Source: Paenibacillus turicensis
GTDB taxonomy: Bacteria; Bacillota; Bacilli; Paenibacillales; Paenibacillaceae
Reading direction: 5' to 3'
DNA length: 64,000 nt
Assembly: GCF_017873435.1 (NCBI RefSeq)
Contig: NZ_JAGGKG010000001.1
Location: 62,001 to 126,000, forward strand
A program made the translations under genes and the position numbers. The notes under the pieces were generated by a model, which ran no database searches, was not told the DNA's origin, and worked only from the letters and a program-made list of their open reading frames with translations. The stretch's first letter is position 1, and the number at the start of each line of letters is the position of its first letter. Of the stretch, positions 1-8,943 are shown piece by piece.

Positions 1-97
1 CCGGAACAGTTATTTTGTTAGGAATTTTCATAGATTTGATATCTGTTATAAATGAAATAACAAGCAGTATAAAAAAGCCCCAGTATTGTAAGAGCAT
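1..97 (-). CDS. TadV/CpaA-type prepilin peptidase, N-terminal fragment (cut by window edge)
   Basis: Reading the minus strand from an ATG at 97 gives 32 residues before the window ends. They form a hydrophobic first helix followed by the motif TDIKSMKIPN. An aspartate followed by a basic stretch and IPN is typical of the start of A24-family prepilin peptidases, which cleave pilin leaders at the membrane. A GAGG ribosome binding site lies 5 to 9 bases upstream and the upstream pilus gene ends 19 bases away, so it is the last visible gene of the Tad operon. The second catalytic aspartate lies outside the window. The call rests on one motif plus context. Confidence 0.72.
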   Translation of the reverse strand, partial: MLLQYWGFFILLVISFITDIKSMKIPNKITVP

Positions 98-115
98 TAT
101 ATCCTCAATTCCCCC

Positions 116-1183
116 TTACTCTTTATTAGATACATCAAAATTATCTACTGTACGTGCACCTGTTTCTGTTTCAACAACTAACGTGCCTTGCGAGCTTGGA
201 GTTGTATTTCCCCCTACTAGCCATTCCCATTCAAGAACACCATTTTCATCCGCAGTTGCTTCACCTAAATATTTGGCAGTACTTACCCCACTTTTGTAGT
301 AAATGATTAACGTTGCGGTTGTACCCGGCTCTACTTTTGCCTTAACCTTTGCTTTTCTACCTATGTATGCAGGCTTTGGCTTTAATAAAATTGTTGCAGG
401 TGTGCCCTTCGAGCCATCGTCTAAACTCCCTTCAACATCACCCTCCCGTCCTTCACCTGTGTCCCCAATCCATATTCTTTCTACTGATTTAGTTTGCAAA
501 TAAATAGGTGTTGAGGTGAAGGGGACTTTAATAGGCAGCTCATAGCTAAGTTCAATACCTATGTATGGGCGTTCTCCCTTGCCTAAGTCTGGAATTGTAA
601 TAGAGCTAACGTGTAGCCGAGGTTCGTATAGGCTTGTGTGTTTTAGCAGTGGGCGTAATAATGGCTTAATAATCGGATCCAGCACGGCTTCTGATACTTG
701 CGTTTTTATTTCTTCTAAAGGAGTAATTCCTTTATCTACTGCCCTTTTCATCCAACTTGATAGTGGCTCAGGGAGTTTGCTTGTATATTGAGTACTCCAC
801 TCTGTGAGCGATAATTTAGGAATGCTCCAAGTGGTATTTATGTTAGAGGTAGATATTGAACTAGGATTTAAGTTAGAGTTAGAGCTTGGGCTTTGCTTAA
901 AGTTTTCCACTACCACAGAAATAGGATAAATATGTGAAGCTACTAATTTTGCAGCATTTGCAGATACGGTATGCATTTGCCCAAGCGTTATCGTCATTTG
1001 TACGATATATATTAGGAAAAATATAAACATAATGAATATCGGCATTACTAAGGAGGCCTCTAGCACAACACTCCCTCGTGTCTGAGTAATTTTTAGTTCG
1101 TTATCCTTTTTCCTAATAGTTCTTATAGCTTTAATAGCTGTAATATCTCTAATAGTAGAAATCCGCTTGTTTAACCACCGCAT
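116..1183 (-). CDS. TadE/TadF-like pseudopilin with large extracellular domain
   Basis: About 355 residues. After a basic N-terminus there is a TadE-type segment (GSVVLEASLVMP, then a hydrophobic helix of about 20 residues), the usual inner-membrane anchor of minor pseudopilins. The rest is an exported region with no motif I recognise, followed by a C-terminal part rich in short beta-type segments. An earlier ATG exists at 1201, but GAGGGAGG sits just before the ATG at 1183, so I chose 1183. The gene overlaps the end of the upstream TadG-like gene by 35 bases, suggesting translational coupling. It probably acts at the cell surface in Tad pilus assembly. Confidence 0.7.
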   Translation of the reverse strand: MRWLNKRISTIRDITAIKAIRTIRKKDNELKITQTRGSVVLEASLVMPIFIMFIFFLIYIVQMTITLGQMHTVSANAAKLVASHIYPISVVVENFKQSPSSNSNLNPSSISTSNINTTWSIPKLSLTEWSTQYTSKLPEPLSSWMKRAVDKGITPLEEIKTQVSEAVLDPIIKPLLRPLLKHTSLYEPRLHVSSITIPDLGKGERPYIGIELSYELPIKVPFTSTPIYLQTKSVERIWIGDTGEGREGDVEGSLDDGSKGTPATILLKPKPAYIGRKAKVKAKVEPGTTATLIIYYKSGVSTAKYLGEATADENGVLEWEWLVGGNTTPSSQGTLVVETETGARTVDNFDVSNKE

Positions 1184-3392
1184 AACGCCCTCCCTCGACA
1201 TATCCCTGTATAACTCCGGACCATTCCAGCATAGAAATGACGCCGGGCATAAACCATAAAGGCATAGATGCTGTCATTGTACATATGGCATAGGTATCTC
1301 TCTGTGTTAAATCAATGCTTGTATTCATTCTTATAGCGGCTAACATTCGTGCTAGTCTCGATTCACTTTTTCCATTCAAAAACAATAGTATTCTTAAATG
1401 ATCCCGATAGGTCACCTTAGCCTTTAAATAGGCGCTAACCTCCACTTCTCCCTCATGACATAAAGTCAAAATATCCATTAATGCATGTTCAATTCCATAT
1501 AAAATCGCCATAGCTAAAATTAACAATGGGTGCTGTTTGTCTACACTTTTAACTAACCCCTCCATTGTCCGTATCGCAAGACGGAGTGTAAAAATTTCCC
1601 CAAAGGCAGCTGCTACATTCCCAATTGGATTATTAAAACCAAATAAAATATATTCCATCTCCTGCTTGTTAGGGGCAAAGCTATCACTATAGGCTTGTAA
1701 TGGACCCACCCCATTTCCTTTAAAAAGCCCCTCCAATACAGTGACATCAAAATGGGAATAATAACTGGCAATATACTCACTTTCAAAGCTGTTTTGAGAT
1801 ATAGAAGACATCACTTGCGCTAATGAACCATAAAACGAGTCCATGTTACCCATTGCATTTCTACCTTCTTGATATGGGTCGGTTTCTAAATTGTGATCAG
1901 TAGATTTTGTAGAAGATAAGTTGTTGTTAAATTCCTGAATGTGTTTATAGTATTTTTCAAGCTCATTAAACTTGTCCTGATTCTCCTTGAAGCTAGTCGT
2001 TATTGATTTGAGTTGTTTAAGAATAGAATTGAACTGTCTCAATTTTGTTTTTGCTGTTTTTTCTGCCGATTTCCTTTCGTTATCATGACTACGATGCTGG
2101 TTTAGTGTTTGGACAGTTTGTTGTATTTTATTTTCTGCATTACTTTTCACAAAATAACGTAAATATTGCTCTACTTGCCCATTAGTATTAGTAGAAACGC
2201 TTTGAAAATGATTAGCTGCTGCCGTACCTGCAATAATGGCTTCTTGTTGAGATAACAAAATATCTAGTTGGCTGTTTAAAGTATTAAAGAACGCTGCTTG
2301 CTCATCGATTCCTTGCTTAAGAGCGATAAACAATTTTTCAGGTAATAGTAATGACTGAACCTTTCCTCTAATTTTAGAAATAGCTTCCCCATCACCAACC
2401 TTTTCGTTCCCACTTGTGCTTGCTGACTGTGTTACTGTGTTGTATCCATCTTGCTGAGATCTTTGATCCGATTCTTTAATCACCTGCTCCATTTGTGTGT
2501 TTAATGATTGGGCTTCCTCTAATCTTTCAACAGCTTCTCTTAAAAAATTAGGATGCTTTTCAAACGCCTTTTGCTTTGCTGACTGAATTTTGTTAAAGAT
2601 GCTATTTACATTGGCTTGATAATTAGATATTGATAATTTGATTCGCAGCTTCTCCATATATCTAGCATTTTCTTTTTCATTGTTAGAAGCTGGATATTGA
2701 TCTTCCCAGTTTGCAACCTGCTCTAACCAACCCTGATAACTAGGATAAGTGGTAACAATGTTTTGTAATGAATCAGATACTAAAGTTGAAAATGGCGAAA
2801 TCGTGTTAGCCCCACTTTTTTGTGATTTAATCATCTCATCTAGTCGATTTTCACGTTCATCATAAAGCTTCTGTAATCGCTCTAAAATATCAACCGTATG
2901 GGAAGCCTCCTTCATCACTTCCGCCATTGGTTTAAAAGCATTTATAATATCAAGCGTAAAATCGATTGGTGCTTTATATTTCATTTGCTCCCTAATTTGA
3001 GCTTCAAAAATGCTATATGTAGCAAGGGGCCTCGTCATCTCGATGGTAGAGGATTCTAAAGCATCCCCTAATAGGGGGAGACTATTTTTGCGCTTAGAAA
3101 GCTTGTAGCTTTGTTCAAGCACCTTTGATACAATGTCATTTTCATTAGTTTCACCATATGCGAATAACCCATATTGATCAGCAAGCTGTGGATCATAAGC
3201 AGAAAGAAGAGAGCGAGCAGCAGCATGAGATAACCATTCTGTTTTTGATTGCAAAGCATATATTCTTGCAAAATCGATAAAGATGGCAACAAAAGCAAAA
3301 ATACAGGTAAACATTAAAATTAAAAATATCGTTACTGCACCACGTTCAGCTTGATAACGCTTTGAAAAGATAGCTTTTAATCGTGAAAACAT
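1149..3392 (-). CDS. TadG-like pilus assembly protein with long coiled-coil region
   Basis: 747 residues. Residues about 18-43 are one hydrophobic helix preceded by RGAVTIFL, the arrangement seen in TadG/Flp-assembly proteins. It is followed by a helix rich in small residues (SHAAARSLLSAYD) and the motif QLADQYGLFAYG, which is common in Firmicute Tad-locus proteins. The middle, about 150-530, is strongly helical with many Q, K, E and N residues and looks coiled coil. The C-terminal part contains further hydrophobic stretches. It lies between two TadE-like genes and overlaps the next. Inferred role: membrane-anchored minor component or scaffold of the Tad pilus. It is longer than classical TadG and lacks an obvious von Willebrand A domain. 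Confidence 0.65.
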   Translation of the reverse strand: MFSRLKAIFSKRYQAERGAVTIFLILMFTCIFAFVAIFIDFARIYALQSKTEWLSHAAARSLLSAYDPQLADQYGLFAYGETNENDIVSKVLEQSYKLSKRKNSLPLLGDALESSTIEMTRPLATYSIFEAQIREQMKYKAPIDFTLDIINAFKPMAEVMKEASHTVDILERLQKLYDERENRLDEMIKSQKSGANTISPFSTLVSDSLQNIVTTYPSYQGWLEQVANWEDQYPASNNEKENARYMEKLRIKLSISNYQANVNSIFNKIQSAKQKAFEKHPNFLREAVERLEEAQSLNTQMEQVIKESDQRSQQDGYNTVTQSASTSGNEKVGDGEAISKIRGKVQSLLLPEKLFIALKQGIDEQAAFFNTLNSQLDILLSQQEAIIAGTAAANHFQSVSTNTNGQVEQYLRYFVKSNAENKIQQTVQTLNQHRSHDNERKSAEKTAKTKLRQFNSILKQLKSITTSFKENQDKFNELEKYYKHIQEFNNNLSSTKSTDHNLETDPYQEGRNAMGNMDSFYGSLAQVMSSISQNSFESEYIASYYSHFDVTVLEGLFKGNGVGPLQAYSDSFAPNKQEMEYILFGFNNPIGNVAAAFGEIFTLRLAIRTMEGLVKSVDKQHPLLILAMAILYGIEHALMDILTLCHEGEVEVSAYLKAKVTYRDHLRILLFLNGKSESRLARMLAAIRMNTSIDLTQRDTYAICTMTASMPLWFMPGVISMLEWSGVIQGYVEGGRYAVVKQADFYY

Positions 3393-3430
3393 AGCTCTTA
3401 CTCCCCTCTTCCTGTAAAGAAAATGGCTTT

Positions 3431-4141
3431 TTATTTGCCAAATAAACGTAATGCTGCCCCTGCCTCCACTTGCTTAACATGAATTGGACTTGTTGACTTT
3501 GCTTTAAATTTAGCTCCATAATATCTGCCTAATTCTACGGTGCGAATAAACTCAACCGGCTCAACAATATACGAGCTTGCATAACCTATTTGGGTTGAAT
3601 CACCGATAATTTTATCTAGTGGCGTTAAGGAAACTAGTCGTTGCAAGGTAACATCTATTTTCCGAACAAGTAACTTATTTTGATAACTCATCTCACCTCT
3701 AAAACCAGTTGGTAGCTGTGATGCGACACGTTTTAGCTTTTGTAATGGTAAGGAGTTGTCCGAGCTTACTTCAGCTTCTGTAGAAGGTAATTGTAATGTT
3801 GATGCAGCTTCACCACTCGTCCCACTACTCCCCAATAAAAAAATACTTTGCAGCATCGTATCACTAGTTAATCTCCAATATAATGAGTCAGCTTTAGAAG
3901 AAATAACTGCGCCTGTTTTTGGATCTCGAAAGCTGTTGTCCCACACATAGCTCGCCCGATCGGCAGCAATCGCCGCCGAATGAGCCAAAAACGCATTTTG
4001 ATACAAGTACAAGCAAAAAAACAATAACAGCAAAATCGCTATAAAAATAACTGGCAACACAAGTGAAGCCTCAAGTGTAAAGCTCCCTCTTATATCTCGC
4101 ATATTGCCCTTATTACGAAAAAGCTTCACCTTAATCCACAT
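3431..4141 (-). CDS. TadE-like pseudopilin
   Basis: 236 residues. After a short basic N-terminus comes GSFTLEASLVLPVIFIAIL, the TadE signature with the conserved glutamate at the start of a single membrane helix (about 20-48). The remainder is predicted extracytoplasmic and ends with TSPIHVKQVEAGAALRLFG. The ATG overlaps the stop of the Flp pilin gene as TAATG, which supports translational coupling. An internal ATG at 4102, also with a purine-rich sequence upstream, is an alternative start. Its place directly after the pilin gene fits a minor pseudopilin of the Tad machine. Confidence 0.75.
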   Translation of the reverse strand: MWIKVKLFRNKGNMRDIRGSFTLEASLVLPVIFIAILLLLFFCLYLYQNAFLAHSAAIAADRASYVWDNSFRDPKTGAVISSKADSLYWRLTSDTMLQSIFLLGSSGTSGEAASTLQLPSTEAEVSSDNSLPLQKLKRVASQLPTGFRGEMSYQNKLLVRKIDVTLQRLVSLTPLDKIIGDSTQIGYASSYIVEPVEFIRTVELGRYYGAKFKAKSTSPIHVKQVEAGAALRLFGK

Positions 4142-4335
4142 TACTTATCATTCATAAAGCTCTCAGATTTTGTTTTTGCCTTGCCAAGCAAACTATTAAT
4201 AATATCCTTGAGTTGAGTGCGGAAAATTCCCGCCAAAATAACAATAACGGCAATAATTAAAATCATTTCCAACATGCCTAATCCTTGCTCATTTGACCCA
4301 AATTCTCTTAATTTCCGAAAAGCTATTGTTAACAT
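4141..4335 (-). CDS. Flp-type type IVb pilin, major subunit candidate
   Basis: 64 residues when started at the ATG at 4335, which follows AAGGAGTG at five bases. A longer open frame reaches 4452, but its extra 39 residues have no ribosome binding site. The sequence has a charged leader ending NEQG, then LGMLEMILIIAVIVILAG: a glycine at the cleavage site and glutamate at mature position 5, the classic prepilin peptidase signature, followed by the hydrophobic assembly helix. A short, lysine-rich tail follows. As the smallest gene in the locus with a processable leader it is the likely structural pilin, matured by the TadV-type peptidase at the window edge. Confidence 0.82.
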   Translation of the reverse strand: MLTIAFRKLREFGSNEQGLGMLEMILIIAVIVILAGIFRTQLKDIINSLLGKAKTKSESFMNDK

Positions 4336-4577
4336 ATAAACACTCCTTAAATTTTGTAGGTAAATATTTGGTTCAATTTTGATATCAGTGCTTACATCTA
4401 CCCACACTAGCGAAGAGACAGGGAGATTCTGAAGATTGTCTTTAAACATCAAATTCCACCCCTAAACTTAATCCAATAAACGGAATATGATTTTAACAAC
4501 AATCGCAAGAACTCTCTGGATCGTAGCTTCGGGCGTCTACTCGTCAAGTACTGATTGATAAAAGAGCAATAATTTAG

Positions 4578-5444
4578 TTAGAAATTCATAATCATAAATG
4601 CTGGCGATCCTATTAAAATAATGAGCGCAATAAAAATAAACACCATCGGGAACACAAGCTTGGATGAGGCTTGCTCTCCTAATGTTTTGCTTACAGCCTT
4701 CCGTTTTTCCCATAACGAATGAGATAATTCCTTTAAGGATAGAACAAAATCTTGTCCTCCTCGTCGGTAGTTCAATAACAGCGTGGTTGAAAAAACTGAG
4801 ACCTCCTGTACACCACATCGCTTGCTGAACGCCTCTAGTGCTTGTTGAAAGGAATATCCTGCCTCCCAATCCTTTTGCATTTGGAATAACTCTTTATAAA
4901 GTGGGTGATTTCTGTCATTTTCTCTACGCATAAGACATTGAGTAATAACTTGTTGAACCGTCGATCCAGCTCCTACGAGCAATATAATTTTATTTAAAAG
5001 TTCAGGTAACTCTAGCAATATTAATCTTTCTCGCTTAATCACTTTTTTGGACAAGTCGTTATAAAGAGCAACTGGAAGCATGATAGCAAGCAATACGCCT
5101 ATAATTAGCATGGTCATATCACCATCTTGGACAGCAGACAATATAGCCCCAAGTGTAATGATCCCCCAACTGTAGGTCATCATTTCAGCTATAAATAAAA
5201 ATGTTAGATCAACCGAATAACGTTGCCCCTCTAGCTTCGTAATACTCTGTTGCAGCTTGTAAAAAAATAGTGGAAAACGCCCAGCAATTTTGATTTTATC
5301 TAGTATAAACAGCATGGGTTGAGCAAGCTTTTGTAGTTTAATTCCATCCATCTTTAACTCAAGCAGTTCTTTAAATTTTTTAGCAGATTGGCTGTATAAA
5401 TAAGCCCACGTTAAGACTGAAACTATAATGACTACAACGCCCAT
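4578..5444 (-). CDS. tadC: TadC-like inner-membrane platform protein (T2SF domain)
   Basis: 288 residues with an N-terminal membrane helix, a central pair of hydrophobic stretches (about 85-130) and a C-terminal helix ending IILIGSPAFMIMNF. The cytoplasmic part carries the type II secretion F-domain pattern, with LLELPELLNKIILLVGAGSTV and, later, YRRGGQDFVLSLKELS. TadB and TadC are tandem T2SF proteins that form the platform driven by the TadA ATPase. This one lies just downstream of its partner. The start at 5444 is the only standard start before an in-frame stop. About 240 bases without a gene separate it from the pilin gene. Confidence 0.82.
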   Translation of the reverse strand: MGVVVIIVSVLTWAYLYSQSAKKFKELLELKMDGIKLQKLAQPMLFILDKIKIAGRFPLFFYKLQQSITKLEGQRYSVDLTFLFIAEMMTYSWGIITLGAILSAVQDGDMTMLIIGVLLAIMLPVALYNDLSKKVIKRERLILLELPELLNKIILLVGAGSTVQQVITQCLMRRENDRNHPLYKELFQMQKDWEAGYSFQQALEAFSKRCGVQEVSVFSTTLLLNYRRGGQDFVLSLKELSHSLWEKRKAVSKTLGEQASSKLVFPMVFIFIALIILIGSPAFMIMNF

Positions 5445-5513
5445 ACCTATCTTTAATCCCTTTCTTTAATTCCTATCTTTCATACCCTTCTGCGATACCT
5501 CTCTTCTAATTGA

Positions 5514-6344
5514 TTACAGCTTAATATCCATTATTTTGAGCATCCACCAGCTACATATTCCCAAAATGATTAAGGCAATTGCGGACATCAAAATCCCAAC
5601 TCCACTATGCATCGGTATCATATAATCGGGTGAGCTAACATTCATAAAAATTAAAAAAGCAATAGGTGCACAAATCATAGCTTTAGCCTCAAAACGCTTT
5701 TGGGCAATCATGACACCTATTTCCTGACTAATCTCCAGCTTTTCCGTAATAATAGTGGATGTTCTTCTCACAATTTCTACTAGATCACCACCTGAGCGCT
5801 TACAGGTCGTAAATACCTCCGCAAAGTTTGTAATTTCCTCATTGCCTGCCCGTCTACTAAAATCCTGTAAAGCCTCCTCTATCGGTTGTCCATATTGCAT
5901 TTTTGTACATATAATAGATAACTCTTTAATTAAGTCGTTGTCCCCGCCAGGATATAACAAACGCAAATCCTCAATCGCATTCAAAAACCCATTTTCAACA
6001 GACCGTCCAGCCGCTAGTGACGATGAAATCGAATATAGCGCTTGCTTAAATTGCAGGCTGATCGCATTTTTTCTACGCTCCAAAAAATAGTTGCTAACTA
6101 GCTTGGGTGCTTTATACGCTCCAATAGATAAAATCATGCTAAGCGCAATAGAGTGAAAAAATATATAGCCCACTCCTACTAGTAGTATTGCGCCTACGAA
6201 AACAGCACCTATAAATTGCTTTGTAGTTAACGTATGCACAGTATAATCAGGCAAACCAGTAGCTGTTGAGGCAGAAGATGAGGATGGAGATGAGGTTTTT
6301 ATATGCCTAAAATACTGTCTTTTTTTAGCTGAAAATTGTAGCAT
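5514..6344 (-). CDS. tadB: TadB-like inner-membrane platform protein (T2SF domain)
   Basis: 276 residues. A serine-rich N-terminus is followed by two hydrophobic segments (about 42-80), a cytoplasmic T2SF domain with FKQALYSISSSLAAGRSVENG and FTTCKRSGGDLVEIVRR, and two C-terminal membrane helices. The GRS and SGGD motifs are typical of TadB/GspF-type platform proteins. AGAGGGGAG precedes the ATG. The gene starts 27 bases after tadA and precedes tadC, the canonical tadA-tadB-tadC order. Confidence 0.85.
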   Translation of the reverse strand: MLQFSAKKRQYFRHIKTSSPSSSSASTATGLPDYTVHTLTTKQFIGAVFVGAILLVGVGYIFFHSIALSMILSIGAYKAPKLVSNYFLERRKNAISLQFKQALYSISSSLAAGRSVENGFLNAIEDLRLLYPGGDNDLIKELSIICTKMQYGQPIEEALQDFSRRAGNEEITNFAEVFTTCKRSGGDLVEIVRRTSTIITEKLEISQEIGVMIAQKRFEAKAMICAPIAFLIFMNVSSPDYMIPMHSGVGILMSAIALIILGICSWWMLKIMDIKL

Positions 6345-6371
6345 TAGCTCCCCTCTCCTTGATCAATTCTT

Positions 6372-7625
6372 TTATTCTTGTCCATGTATGTGCAGATGAG
6401 CAAAATCATGTTCTGAAATACCTGCCATACGTAATTTATTTTGGTGAATAAGATTATTACCTGTTGCTAGAAGCCTTCCTTGGATTTTCTCTACCTGCTC
6501 TCCCTCCTCTTGAAATATGTAAAGTGGATTTAAAATCACCTCCCCCTCATGTAATCCTGCCACCTCTACAATCTCAACAACGCGACGAGAACGATCTCGT
6601 AGTCTAGATAAATGGACTATAATATCTACAGCAGATGCAATTTGCTGACGTACCACATGGAGTGGCAAATCAGCACCACTCAGAACCATCGTTTCTAAAC
6701 GACTAAGCATATCTTTAGTACTGTTACTATGCCCTGAGGAAAACGAACCATCATGGCCAGTATTCATTGCCTGTAGCATATCTAGCGCCTCCGCACCACG
6801 CACCTCACCAACAATAATGCGGTTAGGACGCATCCGCAGTGATGAGCGAATCAATTCACGAATAGTAATTTCGCCTTTGCCTTCTGTATTTGCATTTCTT
6901 GTTTCCATTGATACAAGATTAGGTACTGTTTTGATCTGCAATTCCGCTGAATCTTCAATCGTAATCACTCTTTCATCTGCTGGAATGTATTGAGATAATG
7001 CGTTGAGAAAGGTCGTTTTTCCTGACCCAGTACCCCCACTTACAAAAATGTTATATTTACATTTCACTAATAATTTTAAAAACTCAGCTGCCTCTTGACT
7101 TAAAGATTGCCAATCTATTAATTGCTGTAACGTTACTGGATTTTCAGGGAACTTACGAATGGTCATCGTGGGGCCCTTTAATGCGATTGGAGGCAACACG
7201 ATGTTGACACGTGATCCATTTTTTAGTCTTGCATCTACGATGGGTGAGGATTCATTTACAACTCTATTTACTTTAGCTACAATGCTTTGAATAATATCCT
7301 CTAGCCTTCCTTGTGACTCAAACCTAAGCGGTAATTGGATAACTTGTCCTTGCTGTTCTACAAAAATCTCATCATAGCTATTGATCATGATTTCTGTAAT
7401 GCTGTGATCATCTACTAAGGGCTGTAAAATATCCAAACCACGAAAGGAATCATATAAACGGCGAACCCACTGCCATTTTTCGGTAGAGGTGACATTTTTG
7501 AGCCTATCATCTGCTAATACACGGTCTTCAATGTGCCTTAAAAGCCCCTCATCATCTAACGATGCTGTCACATCAAGACTAAATCTAATTTCAGAGCGTA
7601 GCGTTATAAATAGCTCTTCATTCAT
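6372..7625 (-). CDS. tadA: TadA/CpaF family secretion ATPase
   Basis: 417 residues. Motifs are all present and in order: the N-terminal part ends in GLDILQPLVDDHSITEIMIN, a common CpaF segment; Walker A GGTGSGKTT at about 197-205; Asp-box region TIEDSAEL; the Walker B region with GEVRGAEALDML at about 273-284; and the His box GHDGSFSSGH at about 290-299. The family forms hexameric ATPases that power pilin polymerisation at the inner face of the membrane. Its ATG overlaps the tadZ stop by four bases (ATGA), so the two are coupled. I see no sign of degeneration. Confidence 0.93.
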   Translation of the reverse strand: MNEELFITLRSEIRFSLDVTASLDDEGLLRHIEDRVLADDRLKNVTSTEKWQWVRRLYDSFRGLDILQPLVDDHSITEIMINSYDEIFVEQQGQVIQLPLRFESQGRLEDIIQSIVAKVNRVVNESSPIVDARLKNGSRVNIVLPPIALKGPTMTIRKFPENPVTLQQLIDWQSLSQEAAEFLKLLVKCKYNIFVSGGTGSGKTTFLNALSQYIPADERVITIEDSAELQIKTVPNLVSMETRNANTEGKGEITIRELIRSSLRMRPNRIIVGEVRGAEALDMLQAMNTGHDGSFSSGHSNSTKDMLSRLETMVLSGADLPLHVVRQQIASAVDIIVHLSRLRDRSRRVVEIVEVAGLHEGEVILNPLYIFQEEGEQVEKIQGRLLATGNNLIHQNKLRMAGISEHDFAHLHIHGQE

Positions 7626-8788
7626 GCTAAGTTCTCCTGCTTATAAACCTTTTGGCAGAGTCGTAAAATATCTCGTTGAAAATCAGGGGAGTTCAACACT
7701 CCTTTGGCTTGAGCTTTTTCGTTCCAACCAGCGATTAAAGGCAGCTTCAAACTAGGCGTGAGTTCGTCTAATAAATCATCAGATGTAGCTTCCCCTGTAT
7801 GTTTGTTAAGCACTAATAACGTCTTTTCTTTTATAGCTTCGTCTAATATCGACCAACTATATTTCGCCTTTTGAAACCCACTCCAATCCTCTGTTATAAG
7901 CCAAAGTAGTTGATCACATCGTTCTAGCAAGGTTGTTGTCCTCGTATTTTCCCCAAACTCTACATCCGCAAGCACGATGTCATATAGTCCACTAGCCATT
8001 ATAAAATCAATGACTGCGTTAACATCGTAAGCTTCCATTTGCAATACTTCATCACGATTTTGTACTGGACTAAAGGTATCTGCTTGTATCCACTCGGAAC
8101 GCTCCACATAAGCTAATAATGGTATTTTGTCAGCTTGTCCTTGTGTTTGACCTTTTCCTAAATTCGGTTCTTTTTCGTGGCGTTTTAAATCGTATAGTAA
8201 ACGAGATAACCCTAATCCTTGTGTCGCTGCTTTAGTATCATGAGTTGTATGAGTAACATGCTCCAGTAATGGGCTTGAATATATATTTTCAAGATTTAAA
8301 TAGAAGGCACGAATCCCTTGCATACTAAATTGCTTACACAAATTAAGAGCAACTGTTGTTTTTCCCGCCCCTCCTTGGGCTGAACATATGGTCAATAAAG
8401 TAGCATTAGAATTTATTTTTCGCCCTCTGGCTTGTATGGTTTTACTTGCAGGCACACTTTTTATAATCGAAGTTAACAATTTGGGTAAAGGCTGATATTT
8501 ATAAATGCTTTGAATGGCATCCTCACGATCAAGCTCATCCTGAATAAGCTCGTCTACTAAATAAAAAATATGAACTACATTTATAAGCTCAGTGAGTCCA
8601 TCAACAAATGCAGGTTCAGCCAGTAAAACATAACTATTTGTGCTAAGCTCGTCCATATACTGCATAAAAGCCTCCTTTTGGCTAAAAGCAGTTACACTCA
8701 TTTGCAGTTGATATTCACTAAAGCGCACGTAATGTAAAAAAGGCTCAATGTATTGCTCGTCATGACACGCAAGTATCATTTTGATCAT
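7622..8788 (-). CDS. tadZ: TadZ/CpaE-like protein with MinD/ParA-type ATPase domain
   Basis: 388 residues. The first about 110 residues look like an atypical receiver-like domain, as in TadZ/CpaE proteins. Then comes a ParA/MinD ATPase with the deviant Walker A SAQGGAGKTT (about 136-145) and the later segment YDIVLADVEFGEN. TadZ proteins direct pilus machinery to a cell pole or site. It is the first gene of the pilus operon. The upstream 38 bases up to a hairpin contain no good promoter, so its transcript probably begins farther up, near 8900 (see separate entries). Confidence 0.85.
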   Translation of the reverse strand: MIKMILACHDEQYIEPFLHYVRFSEYQLQMSVTAFSQKEAFMQYMDELSTNSYVLLAEPAFVDGLTELINVVHIFYLVDELIQDELDREDAIQSIYKYQPLPKLLTSIIKSVPASKTIQARGRKINSNATLLTICSAQGGAGKTTVALNLCKQFSMQGIRAFYLNLENIYSSPLLEHVTHTTHDTKAATQGLGLSRLLYDLKRHEKEPNLGKGQTQGQADKIPLLAYVERSEWIQADTFSPVQNRDEVLQMEAYDVNAVIDFIMASGLYDIVLADVEFGENTRTTTLLERCDQLLWLITEDWSGFQKAKYSWSILDEAIKEKTLLVLNKHTGEATSDDLLDELTPSLKLPLIAGWNEKAQAKGVLNSPDFQRDILRLCQKVYKQENLA

Positions 8789-8826
8789 AGCTACGTAATC
8801 ACTTCCCCTTTCTCAGAACGCAAAAA

Positions 8827-8874
8827 AGCACCGTTCAACGACCGACCTATTAAGATCGATATTTGAACGGTGCT
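8827..8874 (-). terminator. Terminator-like hairpin in the tad operon leader
   Basis: Twelve-base perfect inverted repeat, AGCACCGTTCAA against TTGAACGGTGCT, with a 24-base loop. Read on the minus strand it is followed directly by TTTTTTG, the form of a Rho-independent terminator. It lies between the DUF5071 gene (ends 8944) and tadZ (starts 8788). Because a good minus-strand promoter lies at 8907-8935, after the DUF5071 stop, the hairpin falls inside the predicted tad leader and may be an attenuator rather than only a terminator of upstream genes. The sequence AACGG-AAGCA-CCGTT just upstream could form a competing small hairpin. Confidence 0.7.
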
Positions 8875-8906
8875 TCCGTTACTATACATTCCTGAAATTT
8901 ACAATT

Positions 8907-8935
8907 AGAATACCATATTATGTAGGGCGTGGCAA
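8907..8935 (-). promoter_or_regulatory. Candidate sigma-A promoter for the tad operon
   Basis: On the minus strand: -35 TTGCCA (8930-8935), a 17-base spacer and -10 TATTCT (8907-8912). Predicted transcription starts near 8900, giving a leader of about 110 bases that includes the hairpin at 8827-8874. The match is reasonable but not perfect; it is an inference from sequence. Confidence 0.45.
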
Positions 8936-8943
8936 GCAGTTTT

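Noticed and set aside
4537..4869. 110-codon frame overlapping tadC
   Set aside because: Same strand but another frame. It covers the T2SF C-terminus, and its sequence shows no family pattern.
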